Positions 9,181-18,789 of a stretch of DNA of 64,000 nt are shown here, piece after piece. The notes under the pieces are model-generated. The model ran no database searches, was not told the DNA's origin, and saw only the letters and a program-made list of their open reading frames with translations. The position numbers and the translations under genes were made by a program. How positions within the stretch are numbered: the first letter of the stretch is position 1; every line of letters begins with the position of its first letter. The DNA is from Nitrosomonas sp. (GTDB lineage Bacteria; Pseudomonadota; Gammaproteobacteria; Burkholderiales; Nitrosomonadaceae): contig JADKHF010000046.1 in assembly GCA_016721865.1 (NCBI GenBank), forward strand, positions 1-64,000. Reading direction: 5' to 3'.

Positions 9181-10064
9181 ATGGCTGGCAGCAGAGAAGT
9201 ACGAAATAAGATAAAGAGTGTAAAGAATACGCAAAAGATAACGCGTGCCATGGAAATGGTAGCGGCTTCTAAAATGCGTAAAGCGCAAGATCGTATGAAA
9301 AAGCACGGCCTTACGGTGAAAAAATCCGTAATGTTGCAGCGCATATGAGTTGGGCCAATACAGAATATCGACATCCATTTTTGATAGAGCGGGATACGGT
9401 AAAACGTATTGGCATTATTATTGTGACTTCAGATAAAGGGCTTTGTGGTGGTTTGAACACTAATGTTCTACGTAAAGCTATTAATCAAATGAAGGCTTGG
9501 CAGGCGGATGGTGAACAAATTGAAGTCTGCTGTATAGGCAACAAGGGGCTTGGTTTCATGAGCCGGATCGGTGCAAATGTGATGTCACAGGTTATAGGAC
9601 TTGGGGATACTCCCGATATGGGAAAACTCATAGGTGCAGTTAAAGTGGTTTTGGATGGCTATACACAGGATCAATTTGATCGAGTGTATGTTTTTTATAA
9701 TCGCTTTATAAATACCATGAAGCAAGAACCAGTGATGGAACAGTTGCTTCCATTGACAGATGTGCGTATGCAGAAAGAAGAGCAAACTAACGATAAACCA
9801 AAAGCTTCATGGGATTATATTTATGAGCCTGAAGCAAAGCCTGTTATAGACGATATTATGGTACGTTATGTCGAAGCGTTGATATATCAGGCTGTCACTG
9901 AGAATATGGCATCCGAACAATCTGCGAGAATGGTGGCTATGAAAGCTGCATCTGATAATGCAGGAAGTGTCATTGATGAGTTGACATTGATTTATAACAA
10001 ATCTCGACAAGCGGCAATTACCAAGGAATTGTCGGAAATTGTCGGCGGCGCGGCGGCTGTTTAA
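9181..10064 (+). pseudogene. atpG: ATP synthase F1 subunit gamma, frameshifted
   Basis: Gamma is the rotor shaft that passes through the alpha-beta ring and couples to the c-ring. It starts at 9181, two bases after the atpA stop, with MAGSREVRNKIKSVKNTQKI. The frame breaks in an A run at 9298-9302: five A should be six, after which KKARPYGEKIRNVAAHMSW continues correctly into the long downstream open frame. The repaired product is 294 residues, close to normal. The conserved C-terminal segment MKAASDNAG and KSRQAAITKELSEIVGGAAA are present. Confidence 0.9.
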
Positions 10065-10095
10065 AACATTTTTAGTATTTAGTTAGGGAACAACA

Positions 10096-11419
10096 ATGAG
10101 TCAAGGAAAAATTGTTCAGTGTATTGGTGCGGTGATTGATGTGGAATTCTCACGTGAGTTCATCCCGAAGGTATATGATGCGTTAATAATGGAAGGTTCT
10201 GAACTAGTCTTCTGATGGATTGCGTCGTGGAATGCTGGTTAAAAATACTGGTAAACAGATAACTGTACCTGTCGGAATCAAAACATTGGGACGTATTATG
10301 GATGTTCTGGGTCGCCCCATTGATGAAATGGGTGAAATTGGTGCAGAACAAAACATGTCTATTCACCGAGAGGCGCCCGCATTTGATGAATTGTCAGCTT
10401 CTACTGAATTGTTAGAAACTGGCATTAAAGTGATTGATTTGATTTGTCCGTTTGCAAAGGGTGGAAAAGTTGGATTGTTTGGTGGTGCCGGTGTTGGTAA
10501 GACCGTTAATATGATGGAGTTGATCCGTAATATTGCGATTGAACACAGTGGATATTCTGTATTTGCGGGTGTGGGTGAACGTACTCGTGAAGGAAATGAC
10601 TTTTATCATGAGATGAAAGAATCCAAAGTCCTTGATAAAGTTGCACTGGTCTATGGGCAAATGAATGAACCACCTGGAAATCGTTTGCGGGTAGCGCTGA
10701 CAGGCTTGACTATGGCCGAGTCATTCCGTGATGAAGGTCGTGATGTGCTGTTCTTTGTCGATAATATTTATCGGTATACATTGGCAGGGACAGAAGTATC
10801 CGCTCTGCTCGGACGCATGCCGTCAGCTGTGGGTTATCAACCGACACTGGCTGAAGAAATGGGGCGTCTACAAGAGCGTATTACTTCGACTAAAACTGGT
10901 TCAATTACATCAATACAAGCAGTTTATGTACCAGCGGATGACTTGACGGATCCATCCCCAGCAACAACTTTTGGCCACTTGGATGCAACCGTTGTGCTGT
11001 CCCGTGATATTGCTTCGTTAGGTATTTATCCAGCCGTTGATCCGCTTGATTCAACTTCACGACAGCTTGATCCACTGGTTGTAGGTGAAGATCACTATAA
11101 TACGGCTCGCGCTGTTCAGCAAACTTTACAGCGCTATAAAGAATTACGGGATATCATTGCTATTTTGGGCATGGATGAATTGTCGCCTGAAGATAAACTG
11201 GCAGTTAGTCGTGCAAGAAAGATTCAACGCTTCTTATCACAACCATTTAACGTTGCTGAAGTCTTTACTGGATCTCCAGGAAAATATGTATCGCTAAAAG
11301 ATACGATCAAAGGTTTCAAAGGTATTGTTGAAGGTGAATATGATGAACTGCCAGAACAGGCGTTTTACATGGTAGGTAGCATCGAAGAAGCTGTTGAGAA
11401 AGCTAAGACCCTTCAATAA
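10096..11419 (+). pseudogene. atpD: ATP synthase F1 subunit beta with 56-base deletion
   Basis: Beta carries the catalytic sites of F1. The gene starts at 10096 behind an AGGGA site with MSQGKIVQCIGAVIDVEF. At EGSEL (codons ending 10206) the frame runs into a TGA at 10213-10215, while SSDGLRRGMLVKNTGKQ continues in another frame from 10208. Compared with the family, about 19 codons of the N-terminal beta barrel are missing. Adding 56 bases restores the frame and gives exactly 459 residues, the usual length. Downstream the gene is perfect: P-loop GGAGVGKT, catalytic glutamate in GVGERTREG, and signature PAVDPLDSTS. A downstream start near 10220 would give a protein without the barrel. Confidence 0.92.
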
Positions 11420-11436
11420 ATTTAGAGAAAATATCA

Positions 11437-11859
11437 ATGGGTACCATTTTTCATCTTGATATCGTTAGTGCTGAAGAATCTATTTATTCTGGCCCAGTGG
11501 AATTTTTAGTTGCGCCAGCACAAATGGGTGAAGTAGGTATTTATCCACGTCATACTCCGATGTTGACAAGAATCAAATCTGGGATGGTGCGAATCAAAGC
11601 ACAATTAAAAGATGAGGAACTTATATACGTGTCAGGAGGAATGTTAGAAGTTCAACCTGATATTGTTACCATACTAGCGGATACAGCAGTGCGTAGTCAT
11701 GACCTCGATGAGGCCAAAGCTATCGAAGCAAAACGCGCAGCGGAAGAGGCTATGAGCAATAGAGAGTCTGAGTTGGATTATGCGAGAGCCCAGGCTGAAT
11801 TAATAGAAGCCATGGCGCAATTGGCTGCAATTGACAAGCTTAGAAAACGCGGACACTAA
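11437..11859 (+). CDS. atpC: ATP synthase F1 subunit epsilon
   Basis: Epsilon, 140 residues, sits on the rotor and inhibits ATP hydrolysis. The N-terminal beta-sandwich starts MGTIFHLDIVSAEESIYSG and contains the conserved GEVGIYPRHTPMLT motif; the C-terminal helical hairpin follows from about residue 88. It is the last gene of the operon and is followed by a strong terminator. The frame is intact. Confidence 0.95.
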   Translation: MGTIFHLDIVSAEESIYSGPVEFLVAPAQMGEVGIYPRHTPMLTRIKSGMVRIKAQLKDEELIYVSGGMLEVQPDIVTILADTAVRSHDLDEAKAIEAKRAAEEAMSNRESELDYARAQAELIEAMAQLAAIDKLRKRGH

Positions 11860-11874
11860 TTTAAGTGCTAAAAC

Positions 11875-11901
11875 AAAAAGGCGACATATGTCGCCTTTTT
11901 T
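11875..11901 (+). terminator. intrinsic terminator of the atp operon
   Basis: A perfect palindromic stem GGCGACATATGTCGCC at 11880-11895 is preceded by five A and followed by six T (11896-11901). It lies 16 bases after the atpC stop. The A/T symmetry makes it potentially bidirectional. Confidence 0.9.
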
Positions 11902-12084
11902 GTGTCCAAAATATTTTTTGATTGCTTTAATTTACATATCTTTAGGATGTTTAATAAATGAAATCGTTTTGAGCATAACTATTCTTTTCTGATCAACTAT
12001 AACTATAATCTGACAGGTGGGAATATTCATCAGTGTTGACTGAATCATATTGATAATAATTGGAAAGAATGGAAGATAAATATT

Positions 12085-13458
12085 GTGACAAAGCTTAATG
12101 TTGTAATACTCGCAGCAGGTGAAGGAAAACGTATGTGTTCTTCTCTCCCGAAAGTATTGCATGCTTTGGCGGGCCATTCATTGCTAATGCATGTCACTAA
12201 CACTGCCCGATTGTTATCACCGGATAAAATCTGCGTTGTCATTGGTCATGGCGGAGAAATTGTTAAGCAATCGATCGTTGGGGATGATTTGACTTGGGTT
12301 CTGCAAGCGCAACAGTTGGGCACTGGTCATGCATTAATGCAAACACTGCCATATCTTGATAAGGATGGCTTGACACTTGTGTTGTATGGAGATGTTCCAT
12401 TAATCAGCATTCAAACGCTGCGAGAATTAATAGCTAAAGCAGAAGAAAAACATTGTGCATTGTTGACTGCTGTGATCGAAAATCCTTTTGGCTATGGCAG
12501 AATCGTACGGGATCCTGAAACAAGAGAAATAAAAGCCATTGTTGAGCAAAAAGACGCTACGAATGAGCAACAGAAGATTTATGAAATTAATACAGGAATA
12601 ATGCTGATACCCAATGGTTATTTACATGACTGGTTGCCAAAAATTGAAAACAAAAATACGCAGCATGAGTATTATCTGACCGATATAATTGCTTTGTCTG
12701 TAAGACAAAGCGTTCAGGTCGCCTCGTCACAAGTAGAAAATCTGTGGGAAGTAATGGGCATTAATAACAAAGCTCAACTTGCAGAGCTTGAACGAATCTA
12801 TCAAAGACACTGTGCTGATAAGCTCATGCAGCTGGGGGTCTGTTTGATAGATCCGTCGCGAATTGATATAAGAGGAGAGCTTACCTGCGGATCTGAAGTT
12901 GCAATTGATATTGGATGTATTTTTGAAGGAATCGTCAAGCTTGGTGATTCTGTTCAGGTGGGAGCGCACTGCATATTGAAGAATGTAAAGGTCGCAGCAG
13001 ACACTACCATACTTCCGTACAGCATGATTGAAGATGCAGAGATAGGTGAGAACTGCAAGATTGGTCCTTATGCGCGGATTCGACCTGGAACCAAGCTTTC
13101 TAACAAGGTGCATATCGGTAATTTTGTCAAAGTGAAAAATAGCCAGATCGCTTTAGGAAGTAAAGCCAATCATTTAAGCTATATTGGTGATTCCATCATA
13201 GGAAAGAATGTCAATATTGGTGCTGGAACAATTACTTGCAATTATGATGGTGCTAACAAGCATCAAACAATCATTGAGGATGATGTATTTATCGGATCAG
13301 ATACTCAGCTTATCGCGCCTGTCAAAATTTCTAAGGGCTCAACAATCGGCGCTGGATCTACTATCACGAAGGAAGCGCCAGAGAACCAGCTTACTTTATC
13401 CAGATCGAAGCAACTCAGTATTGCTGGATGGAAACGTCCTCAAAAGACAAAAGTATAA
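12085..13458 (+). CDS. glmU: bifunctional GlcNAc-1-P uridyltransferase / GlcN-1-P acetyltransferase
   Basis: GlmU makes UDP-N-acetylglucosamine for peptidoglycan and lipopolysaccharide in two steps, acetylation of glucosamine-1-phosphate and uridylylation. The protein has 457 residues. The pyrophosphorylase domain (1-230) starts with LAAGEGKRM and the SLPKVLH lysine motif; the left-handed beta-helix acetyltransferase domain (about 250-440) shows the repeated hexapeptide pattern, with GAGTITCNYDG and GAGSTITKEAP. Translation starts at GTG 12085. In many proteobacteria glmS follows glmU; here only a glmS relic does. Confidence 0.95.
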   Translation: MTKLNVVILAAGEGKRMCSSLPKVLHALAGHSLLMHVTNTARLLSPDKICVVIGHGGEIVKQSIVGDDLTWVLQAQQLGTGHALMQTLPYLDKDGLTLVLYGDVPLISIQTLRELIAKAEEKHCALLTAVIENPFGYGRIVRDPETREIKAIVEQKDATNEQQKIYEINTGIMLIPNGYLHDWLPKIENKNTQHEYYLTDIIALSVRQSVQVASSQVENLWEVMGINNKAQLAELERIYQRHCADKLMQLGVCLIDPSRIDIRGELTCGSEVAIDIGCIFEGIVKLGDSVQVGAHCILKNVKVAADTTILPYSMIEDAEIGENCKIGPYARIRPGTKLSNKVHIGNFVKVKNSQIALGSKANHLSYIGDSIIGKNVNIGAGTITCNYDGANKHQTIIEDDVFIGSDTQLIAPVKISKGSTIGAGSTITKEAPENQLTLSRSKQLSIAGWKRPQKTKV

Positions 13459-13459
13459 A

Positions 13460-13975
13460 ATGGTACTAATGATGCAGTAATTCAACGATAATGTCGTTTC
13501 AGTACTATTGGAAGGAATGCTACGTTTAAAATATCAAGGGTATGATTCTGCCGGATTAGTGGTAACTTGCGATGCCCTCTGAATAAAAGCAAGCAGAGAT
13601 ATGTTTTGCTTGGAAAAGAGTGATGTCGCTGCACTTACATGCAACGGATTTTACAGTGACAATTGCCTTATGCGCACTTCATCAAGAAGTAAGTATTTGA
13701 CAAACTGAGCGTTGTGGCAAATACGTTGTAAATGGCATTCAATGCCAGCAGCCTATATCACCCAATTTATTGGGGTTGGTATTTCCAATCGGAAGAAACT
13801 TAGTCATCAATAGAGGCTTGCTATTTGCAATGTACAGGAAAATGCTTTGTTATAGCAAACAGATTTGCGTTTTTTTACCCGTGTAGATTCATGGAGTGGT
13901 GTGGCTTCGACCAAAGCGTTTACTATACCGTTAACCAGTAATGCTAACGGTGATAGTGGCGAAGATGCTTTATGA
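13460..13975 (+). pseudogene. glmS: glmS relic (glucosamine-6-phosphate synthase)
   Basis: Immediately after glmU there is no long open frame, but three islands match GlmS in the right order. At 13484-13582 the sequence reads VVSVLLEGMLRLKYQGYDSA, matching the N-terminal glutaminase domain (normally near residues 10-30). At about 13817-13860 it reads AICNVQENALL in another frame. Then FFTR and GVASTKAFT (about 13875-13925) match the sugar isomerase domain. A possible fourth island near 13600-13640 reads SDVAAL. The whole relic is about 0.5 kb, against 1.8 kb for a complete gene, so it has lost much sequence and has several frame changes. GlmS makes glucosamine-6-phosphate and is essential without amino sugars, so an intact copy must exist elsewhere or this stretch is badly assembled. 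Confidence 0.7.
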
Positions 13976-14238
13976 ATTATCCATCGAAGACGAGCGGTGG
14001 ACGATTATAGCACTACGTCATTTACCGTAGTATTGCAGCGCATTGTGCAAGCTGATAAGAATCCGGTTAAACTTGCGATTCCCGTTGTCTTGCCGCAGGG
14101 AACGCGGAGAATTATTTTATTCAAGATCAATACAGGTCATACAAAACAGATACTTGTTTCATGTGTTTAAAGTTCGGTACTTTATCCATAAGCCATGGAG
14201 TGGTAACGTAAATCTACTTTAATAAAGGGCGCAGATAA
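13976..14238 (+). other. tail of glmS relic region
   Basis: No recognised gene. A short open stretch at about 13993-14170 ends in TAA and does not resemble the GlmS C-terminus or anything else I recognise. The last 40 bases form the leader of the yebC gene. Confidence 0.3.
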
Positions 14239-14964
14239 ATGGCTGGTCATAGCAAATGGGCTAATATCAAGCACAAAAAGGCTGCGCAAGATGCAAAGCG
14301 CGGTAAAGTTTTTACACGGCTAATTAAGGAAATAACTGTTGCTGCTCGTATGGGTGGCGGAGATCCGGATAGTAATCCGCGCTTGCGCCTGGCGGTGGAT
14401 AAGGCATACGATCAAAATATGCCGAAGGATAATGTGGAACGCGCGATTAAGCGAGGTAGTGGTGCCCTTGATGGTGTTGATTACGAAGAAGTTCGATATG
14501 AAGGCTATGGAATAGGGGGGGCTGCTGTGATGGTTGATTGCATGACTGATAACCGTGTTCGTACTGTGGCTGATGTGCGCCATGCGTTTACTAAGTATGG
14601 CGGAAATCTGGGTACAGACGGTTCCGTCAGTTTCTTATTCAAACATTGTGGTCAGTTAATTTTTTCCCCAGGAACCAATGAGGATAAGCTCATAGAAGCT
14701 GCTTTGGAGGGAGGGGCTGAAGATGTGATCAGTAATGATGATGGTAGCATCGAAGTAATTACTGCTCCTTATGATTTTATAAACGTTAAAGAAGCATTGG
14801 AGAAAACAGGATTTAAGGCTGAGTTCGCAGAAGCGACCATGAAGCCAAGCAATGAGGCTGTATTAACCGGCGATGACGCCATAAAAATGCAGAAGCTACT
14901 GGATGCTTTGGAAAATCTTGATGATGTGCAGAATGTATACACCACAGCAATCCTTGATGAATAA
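14239..14964 (+). CDS. YebC/PmpR-family protein
   Basis: A 241-residue member of the YebC family, starting with the signature MAGHSKWANIKHKKAAQD. Family members have been reported as DNA-binding regulators and as translation factors that ease ribosome stalling at proline runs; sequence alone does not separate these roles. The conserved NVERAIKRGSG and GYGIGGAAVMVDCMTDN motifs are present and the three-domain length is normal. The gene lies eight bases before ruvC, the common yebC-ruvC-ruvA-ruvB order. Confidence 0.93.
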   Translation: MAGHSKWANIKHKKAAQDAKRGKVFTRLIKEITVAARMGGGDPDSNPRLRLAVDKAYDQNMPKDNVERAIKRGSGALDGVDYEEVRYEGYGIGGAAVMVDCMTDNRVRTVADVRHAFTKYGGNLGTDGSVSFLFKHCGQLIFSPGTNEDKLIEAALEGGAEDVISNDDGSIEVITAPYDFINVKEALEKTGFKAEFAEATMKPSNEAVLTGDDAIKMQKLLDALENLDDVQNVYTTAILDE

Positions 14965-14972
14965 GAACTATA

Positions 14973-15506
14973 TTGACAGGTGACAAAATCCGTATTCTTG
15001 GCATAGATCCTGGTCTGCGTATTACTGGTTTTGGCGTGATCGATAAAAATGGGAGTAATTTAACCTATGTCAGCAGCGGCAGTGTTAAAACCTTTGAAGG
15101 TGAATTGCCTTCGCGTCTTAAGTTGATTCTGGATAATTTGAATGAAGTCATCACGCAATATCAACCTGAATACGTCGCCATAGAACAAGTATTCGTCAAT
15201 ATCAATCCACAATCAACATTATTACTAGGTCAGGCAAGAGGTGCGGCTATCTGTGCAGCAGTGATGAATGATCTGACGGTGAGTGAATACACTGCATTAC
15301 AAATAAAACAAGCAGTGGTGGGCAATGGCCATGCAAAAAAAGATCAAGTGCAGGATATGGTCATGCGATTACTTAATCTGGTCGGCAGCCCAAGTGCTGA
15401 TGCGGCGGATGCTTTGGCTTGTGCGATTTGTCATGCCCATGGTGGAATGGGTTTAGGGAAGATTGCAACTACAGGCTACCGCATGAAACGCGGACGTTTA
15501 GTATGA
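14973..15506 (+). CDS. ruvC: Holliday junction resolvase
   Basis: RuvC, 177 residues, cuts four-way junctions symmetrically as a dimer with RuvAB. The acidic catalytic residues are in GIDPG (residues 10-14), IEQVF and SADAADALACA. The start is TTG at 14973, because no ATG or GTG lies between the yebC stop and the conserved IRILGIDPG. The stop overlaps the ruvA start (ATGA at 15503-15506), consistent with coupled translation. Intact. Confidence 0.95.
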   Translation: MTGDKIRILGIDPGLRITGFGVIDKNGSNLTYVSSGSVKTFEGELPSRLKLILDNLNEVITQYQPEYVAIEQVFVNINPQSTLLLGQARGAAICAAVMNDLTVSEYTALQIKQAVVGNGHAKKDQVQDMVMRLLNLVGSPSADAADALACAICHAHGGMGLGKIATTGYRMKRGRLV

Positions 15507-16087
15507 TCGGACGATTAACTGGCATCTTGCTTGAAAAACATCCACCGCAGGTGCTGTTGGATGTGCAGGGGGTTGGTTATGAAATAGATGTGCCGATGAG
15601 TACTTTTTATGATCTTCCAGCGATTGGTGCGCACACAACATTGTATACACATCTTGTGATACGTGAAGATATGCATCTGTTGTTTGGCTTCGCAACGGAA
15701 TCAGAGCGCCTGACTTTTCGCCAGTTGATAAGGATTTCGGGTGTGGGTGCAAGAACTGCGTTGGCTCTTTTATCGGGTTTGAGTGTGCCTGATTTGTATC
15801 GTGCTGTGGGAGATCAGGATAGTACGCGACTCATCCGAGTGCCCGGCATCGGGAAAAAAACGGCTGAGCGCTTGCTGCTGGAGTTGCGGGATAAGCTGGA
15901 TTCTGCAGTGATCAATTTAGACCAAGGCCTATCTGCTCCAACTAATGGCGGGGATATACTTAATGCTTTGTTATCATTGGGTTATAGTGACAAGGAAGCC
16001 GATTGGGCCATCAAGCAAATAGCATTAAATGCAACCGTGTCCGATGGTATACGGCAAGCATTGCAACTATTGTCTAAGGAAAAGTAA
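15503..16087 (+). CDS. ruvA: Holliday junction branch migration protein RuvA
   Basis: RuvA, 194 residues, binds four-way junctions as a tetramer and loads the RuvB motor. The gene starts with MIGRLTGILLEKHPPQVLLD; a longer in-frame upstream start inside ruvC is rejected because the OB-fold begins here. The helix-hairpin-helix motifs RISGVGARTALALLS and RVPGIGKKTAERLLLEL are clear, and the C-terminal RuvB-binding domain follows an acidic linker. The ATG overlaps the ruvC stop. Confidence 0.95.
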   Translation: MIGRLTGILLEKHPPQVLLDVQGVGYEIDVPMSTFYDLPAIGAHTTLYTHLVIREDMHLLFGFATESERLTFRQLIRISGVGARTALALLSGLSVPDLYRAVGDQDSTRLIRVPGIGKKTAERLLLELRDKLDSAVINLDQGLSAPTNGGDILNALLSLGYSDKEADWAIKQIALNATVSDGIRQALQLLSKEK

Positions 16088-16111
16088 CAAGAGCACAAAT
16101 CGGGTTAATGA

Positions 16112-17156
16112 ATGATTGAAACAGATCGACTAGTTGCCGCAGCCACTTCATCATCCCAGGAAGAAATTCTGGAACGTGCACTACGTCCCAAGCAATTGGA
16201 AGAATATGTTGGTCAGGAAAAAATTCGTGGTCAGTTGCAAATCTTTATCGAAGCAGCTAGAAATCGCCAAGAGGCACTTGACCATGTTTTGTTGTTTGGT
16301 CCCCCGGGGCTGGGTAAGACTACGCTCGCGCATATTATTGCTAGAGAAATGGGCGTTAATCTGCGCCAAACTTCTGGTCCAGTTCTGGAACGTCCCGGTG
16401 ATCTGGCAGCTTTACTGACAAATCTTGAACCTAACGACGTTTTATTTATTGATGAAATTCATCGCCTGTCTCCGGTGGTGGAGGAGATACTTTATCCAGC
16501 ACTGGAAGACTATCAATTGGATATCATGATTGGTGAGGGCCCAGCTGCGCGTTCTGTGAAACTGGATTTACCTGCATTTACCCTTGTTGGTGCTACTACG
16601 CGCCGGTATGCTTACCAATCCATTGCGCGATCGTTTCGGCATTGTTTCACGTTTGGAATTTTACACGCCGGAAGAGCTCCGCAAGATTGTCATCCGATCT
16701 GCCGGGTTATTGAAAGTAGAAATATCACCCGATGGTGCATTTGAGATTGCGCGTCGTTCGCGTGGCACTCCACGGATTGTTAATCGATTACTTCGCCGTG
16801 TGCGAGATTTTGCTGAAGTTAAAGCCGATGGACATGTGACTCATGCAGTAGCAGATTCGGCTTTAAGTATGCTGGATGTGGATGAAATTGGATTGGATGT
16901 CATGGATCGAAAGTTGTTGCTTGCTGTAATAGAAAAATTTAGTGGAGGGCCAGTTGGTGTTGATAATCTCGCAGCGGCAATTAGTGAAGAGCGTGACACA
17001 ATTGAAGATGTGCTTGAGCCTTATTTGATTCAACAAGGTTTTTTAAAGCGTACGCCAAGGGGCCGCATGGCAACTGCAGCAACTTATCAACATTTTGGCA
17101 TCGCTTTGCCGAGAAATGGGTTAAGCGGCGATTTCTGGGAAGAGAATAACTTATAA
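16112..17156 (+). pseudogene. ruvB: Holliday junction helicase RuvB, 2-base frameshift
   Basis: RuvB is the AAA+ motor that drives branch migration. The N-terminal part is normal: Walker A GPPGLGKTTLA, Walker B LFIDEIHRL. After VGATTR the frame is lost at about 16599-16604, where one CG dinucleotide appears to be missing from an alternating CG run. The second open frame continues AGMLTNPLRDRFGIVSRLEF and contains the arginine finger region GTPRIVNRLLRRVRD and the winged-helix domain. Restoring two bases gives 348 residues, the normal length. As written the protein would be truncated in the AAA+ domain. Confidence 0.92.
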
Positions 17157-17181
17157 TCAATCATTTTATCGTTCACGACTT

Positions 17182-17631
17182 ATGCAAATTCAAACATTAC
17201 GCATCATCGTAGCTTTATTACTTACATTGGTTGTTATGTTGTATTTTTATACCAATCGAGAAAAAGATTATTACAGTAAAAGCGCAGAACCTGCTGTTGC
17301 CAGGATACTGACTGAAATCTCTGGCTGGGAAAAACAAGTGCTCCTGACTCATTTGGCGCCTGAAGCGAAGCAAACAGTGAGTGATGAACAATTGGATAAA
17401 CTGATGAATCTGTATCGTAGCTTTGGTCGATTCCGGTCTGTTCAAGAGCTTAATTTTTCGCGTACTGTCAGTGCATTTTCACTTGTGGGTGAGAAGCGCA
17501 TCAATTATTCAGGCATTGCAAATTTTGATACTGGGCCTGTTAACCTTAATATAACTTTGTTAGAACGAGGAGGATATTTTCTTGTCTACAATTTTACATT
17601 AGTGAAAGCTACACAAGAACAGGGTAATTAA
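17182..17631 (+). CDS. hypothetical membrane-anchored protein
   Basis: I do not recognise this 149-residue protein. An N-terminal hydrophobic helix (about residues 7-24) suggests a signal anchor with the rest in the periplasm. The remainder is mixed alpha/beta, with a helical part to about residue 80 and then beta-rich sequence (INYSGIANFDTGPVNLNITL), which recalls small periplasmic NTF2-like or DUF4019-like folds. It follows ruvB by 25 bases on the same strand and may be cotranscribed. The frame is complete. Confidence 0.6.
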   Translation: MQIQTLRIIVALLLTLVVMLYFYTNREKDYYSKSAEPAVARILTEISGWEKQVLLTHLAPEAKQTVSDEQLDKLMNLYRSFGRFRSVQELNFSRTVSAFSLVGEKRINYSGIANFDTGPVNLNITLLERGGYFLVYNFTLVKATQEQGN

Positions 17632-17740
17632 TCGGCCGGTCTAATTCATGGTATTATTCCGTGAACTATATATGGGATTTTATAGTCTTATTTGTCGTTA
17701 GAATAATCTTGTTTTAATTTTATAGTGGAGGCAATTTATA

Positions 17741-18412
17741 ATGAATCAAAATTACTCAACAGTTGCTCAAAGATCGTCGTCAGCTATTGCGACAAACAAA
17801 GTGTTACGCAGTACATATATGCTTTTATCCCTGACATTATTGTTCAGCGGTCTTACTGCTGCACTTTCAATGTTCATGAATATGCCACCGATGACTTATA
17901 TGATCTCTGTTATTGGCGGTATGGTGATTGCTATGTTTGTTCTGCCTCGTTTTGCTAACTCATCAGCCGGTATAGGAATTGTTTTTCTCATTACGGGTAT
18001 GCTGGGATTTGGATTGGGGCCAATACTGAGTATGTATGCTTCATTGCCTAATGGTGGAAATATCATTACGTTGTCGCTTGGAGGCACCGGTGCCATATTT
18101 ATGGGATTGTCAGCATATGCACTGGCTACACGGAAAGACTTCAGTTTTCTGGGCGGCTTTTTAATGGTGGGTTTTCTTTTGGTGTTATTGGCGGCACTGG
18201 CAAATATATTCCTACAGATACCAGCCATGTCATTAATGATATCAGCTGTAGTTATCATGATTATGAGCGGTTTTATCTTGTATGACACCAGTCGAATTAT
18301 TCACGGTGGTGAAACCAATTATGTGTTAGCGACCATCGGCTTGTACATGACAATCTTCAATATCTTTATTAGCCTACTGCAAATACTGGGTATTATGGGC
18401 AATGACGATTAG
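17741..18412 (+). CDS. Bax inhibitor-1/YccA family membrane protein
   Basis: A 223-residue protein with seven predicted transmembrane helices, of the BI-1/YccA/YbhL family. E. coli YccA inhibits the FtsH protease and other members leak calcium; the role here is unknown. The characteristic late segment LYDTSRIIHGGETNYVLATI carries the conserved acidic and polar residues. A good GGAGG ribosome site precedes the start and an intrinsic terminator follows the stop. Confidence 0.9.
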   Translation: MNQNYSTVAQRSSSAIATNKVLRSTYMLLSLTLLFSGLTAALSMFMNMPPMTYMISVIGGMVIAMFVLPRFANSSAGIGIVFLITGMLGFGLGPILSMYASLPNGGNIITLSLGGTGAIFMGLSAYALATRKDFSFLGGFLMVGFLLVLLAALANIFLQIPAMSLMISAVVIMIMSGFILYDTSRIIHGGETNYVLATIGLYMTIFNIFISLLQILGIMGNDD

Positions 18413-18437
18413 TTCTTAACGATAGGAATGAATATTC

Positions 18438-18467
18438 AAAACCCCGGTTAAGCCGGGGTTTTGTTTT
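18438..18467 (+). terminator. intrinsic terminator after BI-1 gene
   Basis: A 10-bp perfect stem (18438-18447 with 18453-18462), five-base loop, GC-rich core and a T-rich tail. It lies 26 bases after the stop of the BI-1 family gene. Confidence 0.9.
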
Positions 18468-18512
18468 GGACAAAAGGGCTTTGTAGAAGAAGGCATTCAG
18501 GAAGAGGGCAAT

Positions 18513-18692
18513 ATGGACTGGATGGAAATTGTTTCTGCTTTGGCGCTAGTGATGTTTATTATTATCCTGTTACCAGCTACCCGGGATATGATGAGGAATA
18601 GTTCAAAGGGGTCATCGGAAGATTGGATGGGTTTTGTCATTCCCATTGTTGTTGTAGTTTTATTTGTTATGCTTTTGGTTAAATTGGTGTGA
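18513..18692 (+). CDS. 59-residue small membrane protein
   Basis: A short gene starting MDWMEIVSALALVMFIIILL with a GAAGAGG ribosome site eight bases upstream. It has two hydrophobic helices (about 6-20 and 41-58) with a polar linker rich in S and D containing SSEDWMG between them. The codon pattern and the strong ribosome site favour a real gene over the overlapping minus-strand open frame. Function unknown. It points toward mnmE and lies after the BI-1 terminator, so it probably has its own promoter. Confidence 0.6.
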   Translation: MDWMEIVSALALVMFIIILLPATRDMMRNSSKGSSEDWMGFVIPIVVVVLFVMLLVKLV

Positions 18693-18789
18693 CGCAAATT
18701 TTCTGCAGTTGTGAACTTACTTTCAAGATCCGCTCGTAAAATAGACTGCTTAAAACTATTAATGGCCGAATAAATAAGAAACAAAGAAT

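Noticed and set aside
10220..11419. A shorter atpD starting at 10220 as a genuine alternative start
   Set aside because: It would lack the N-terminal barrel and the conserved start at 10096 with a good ribosome site is clearly present.
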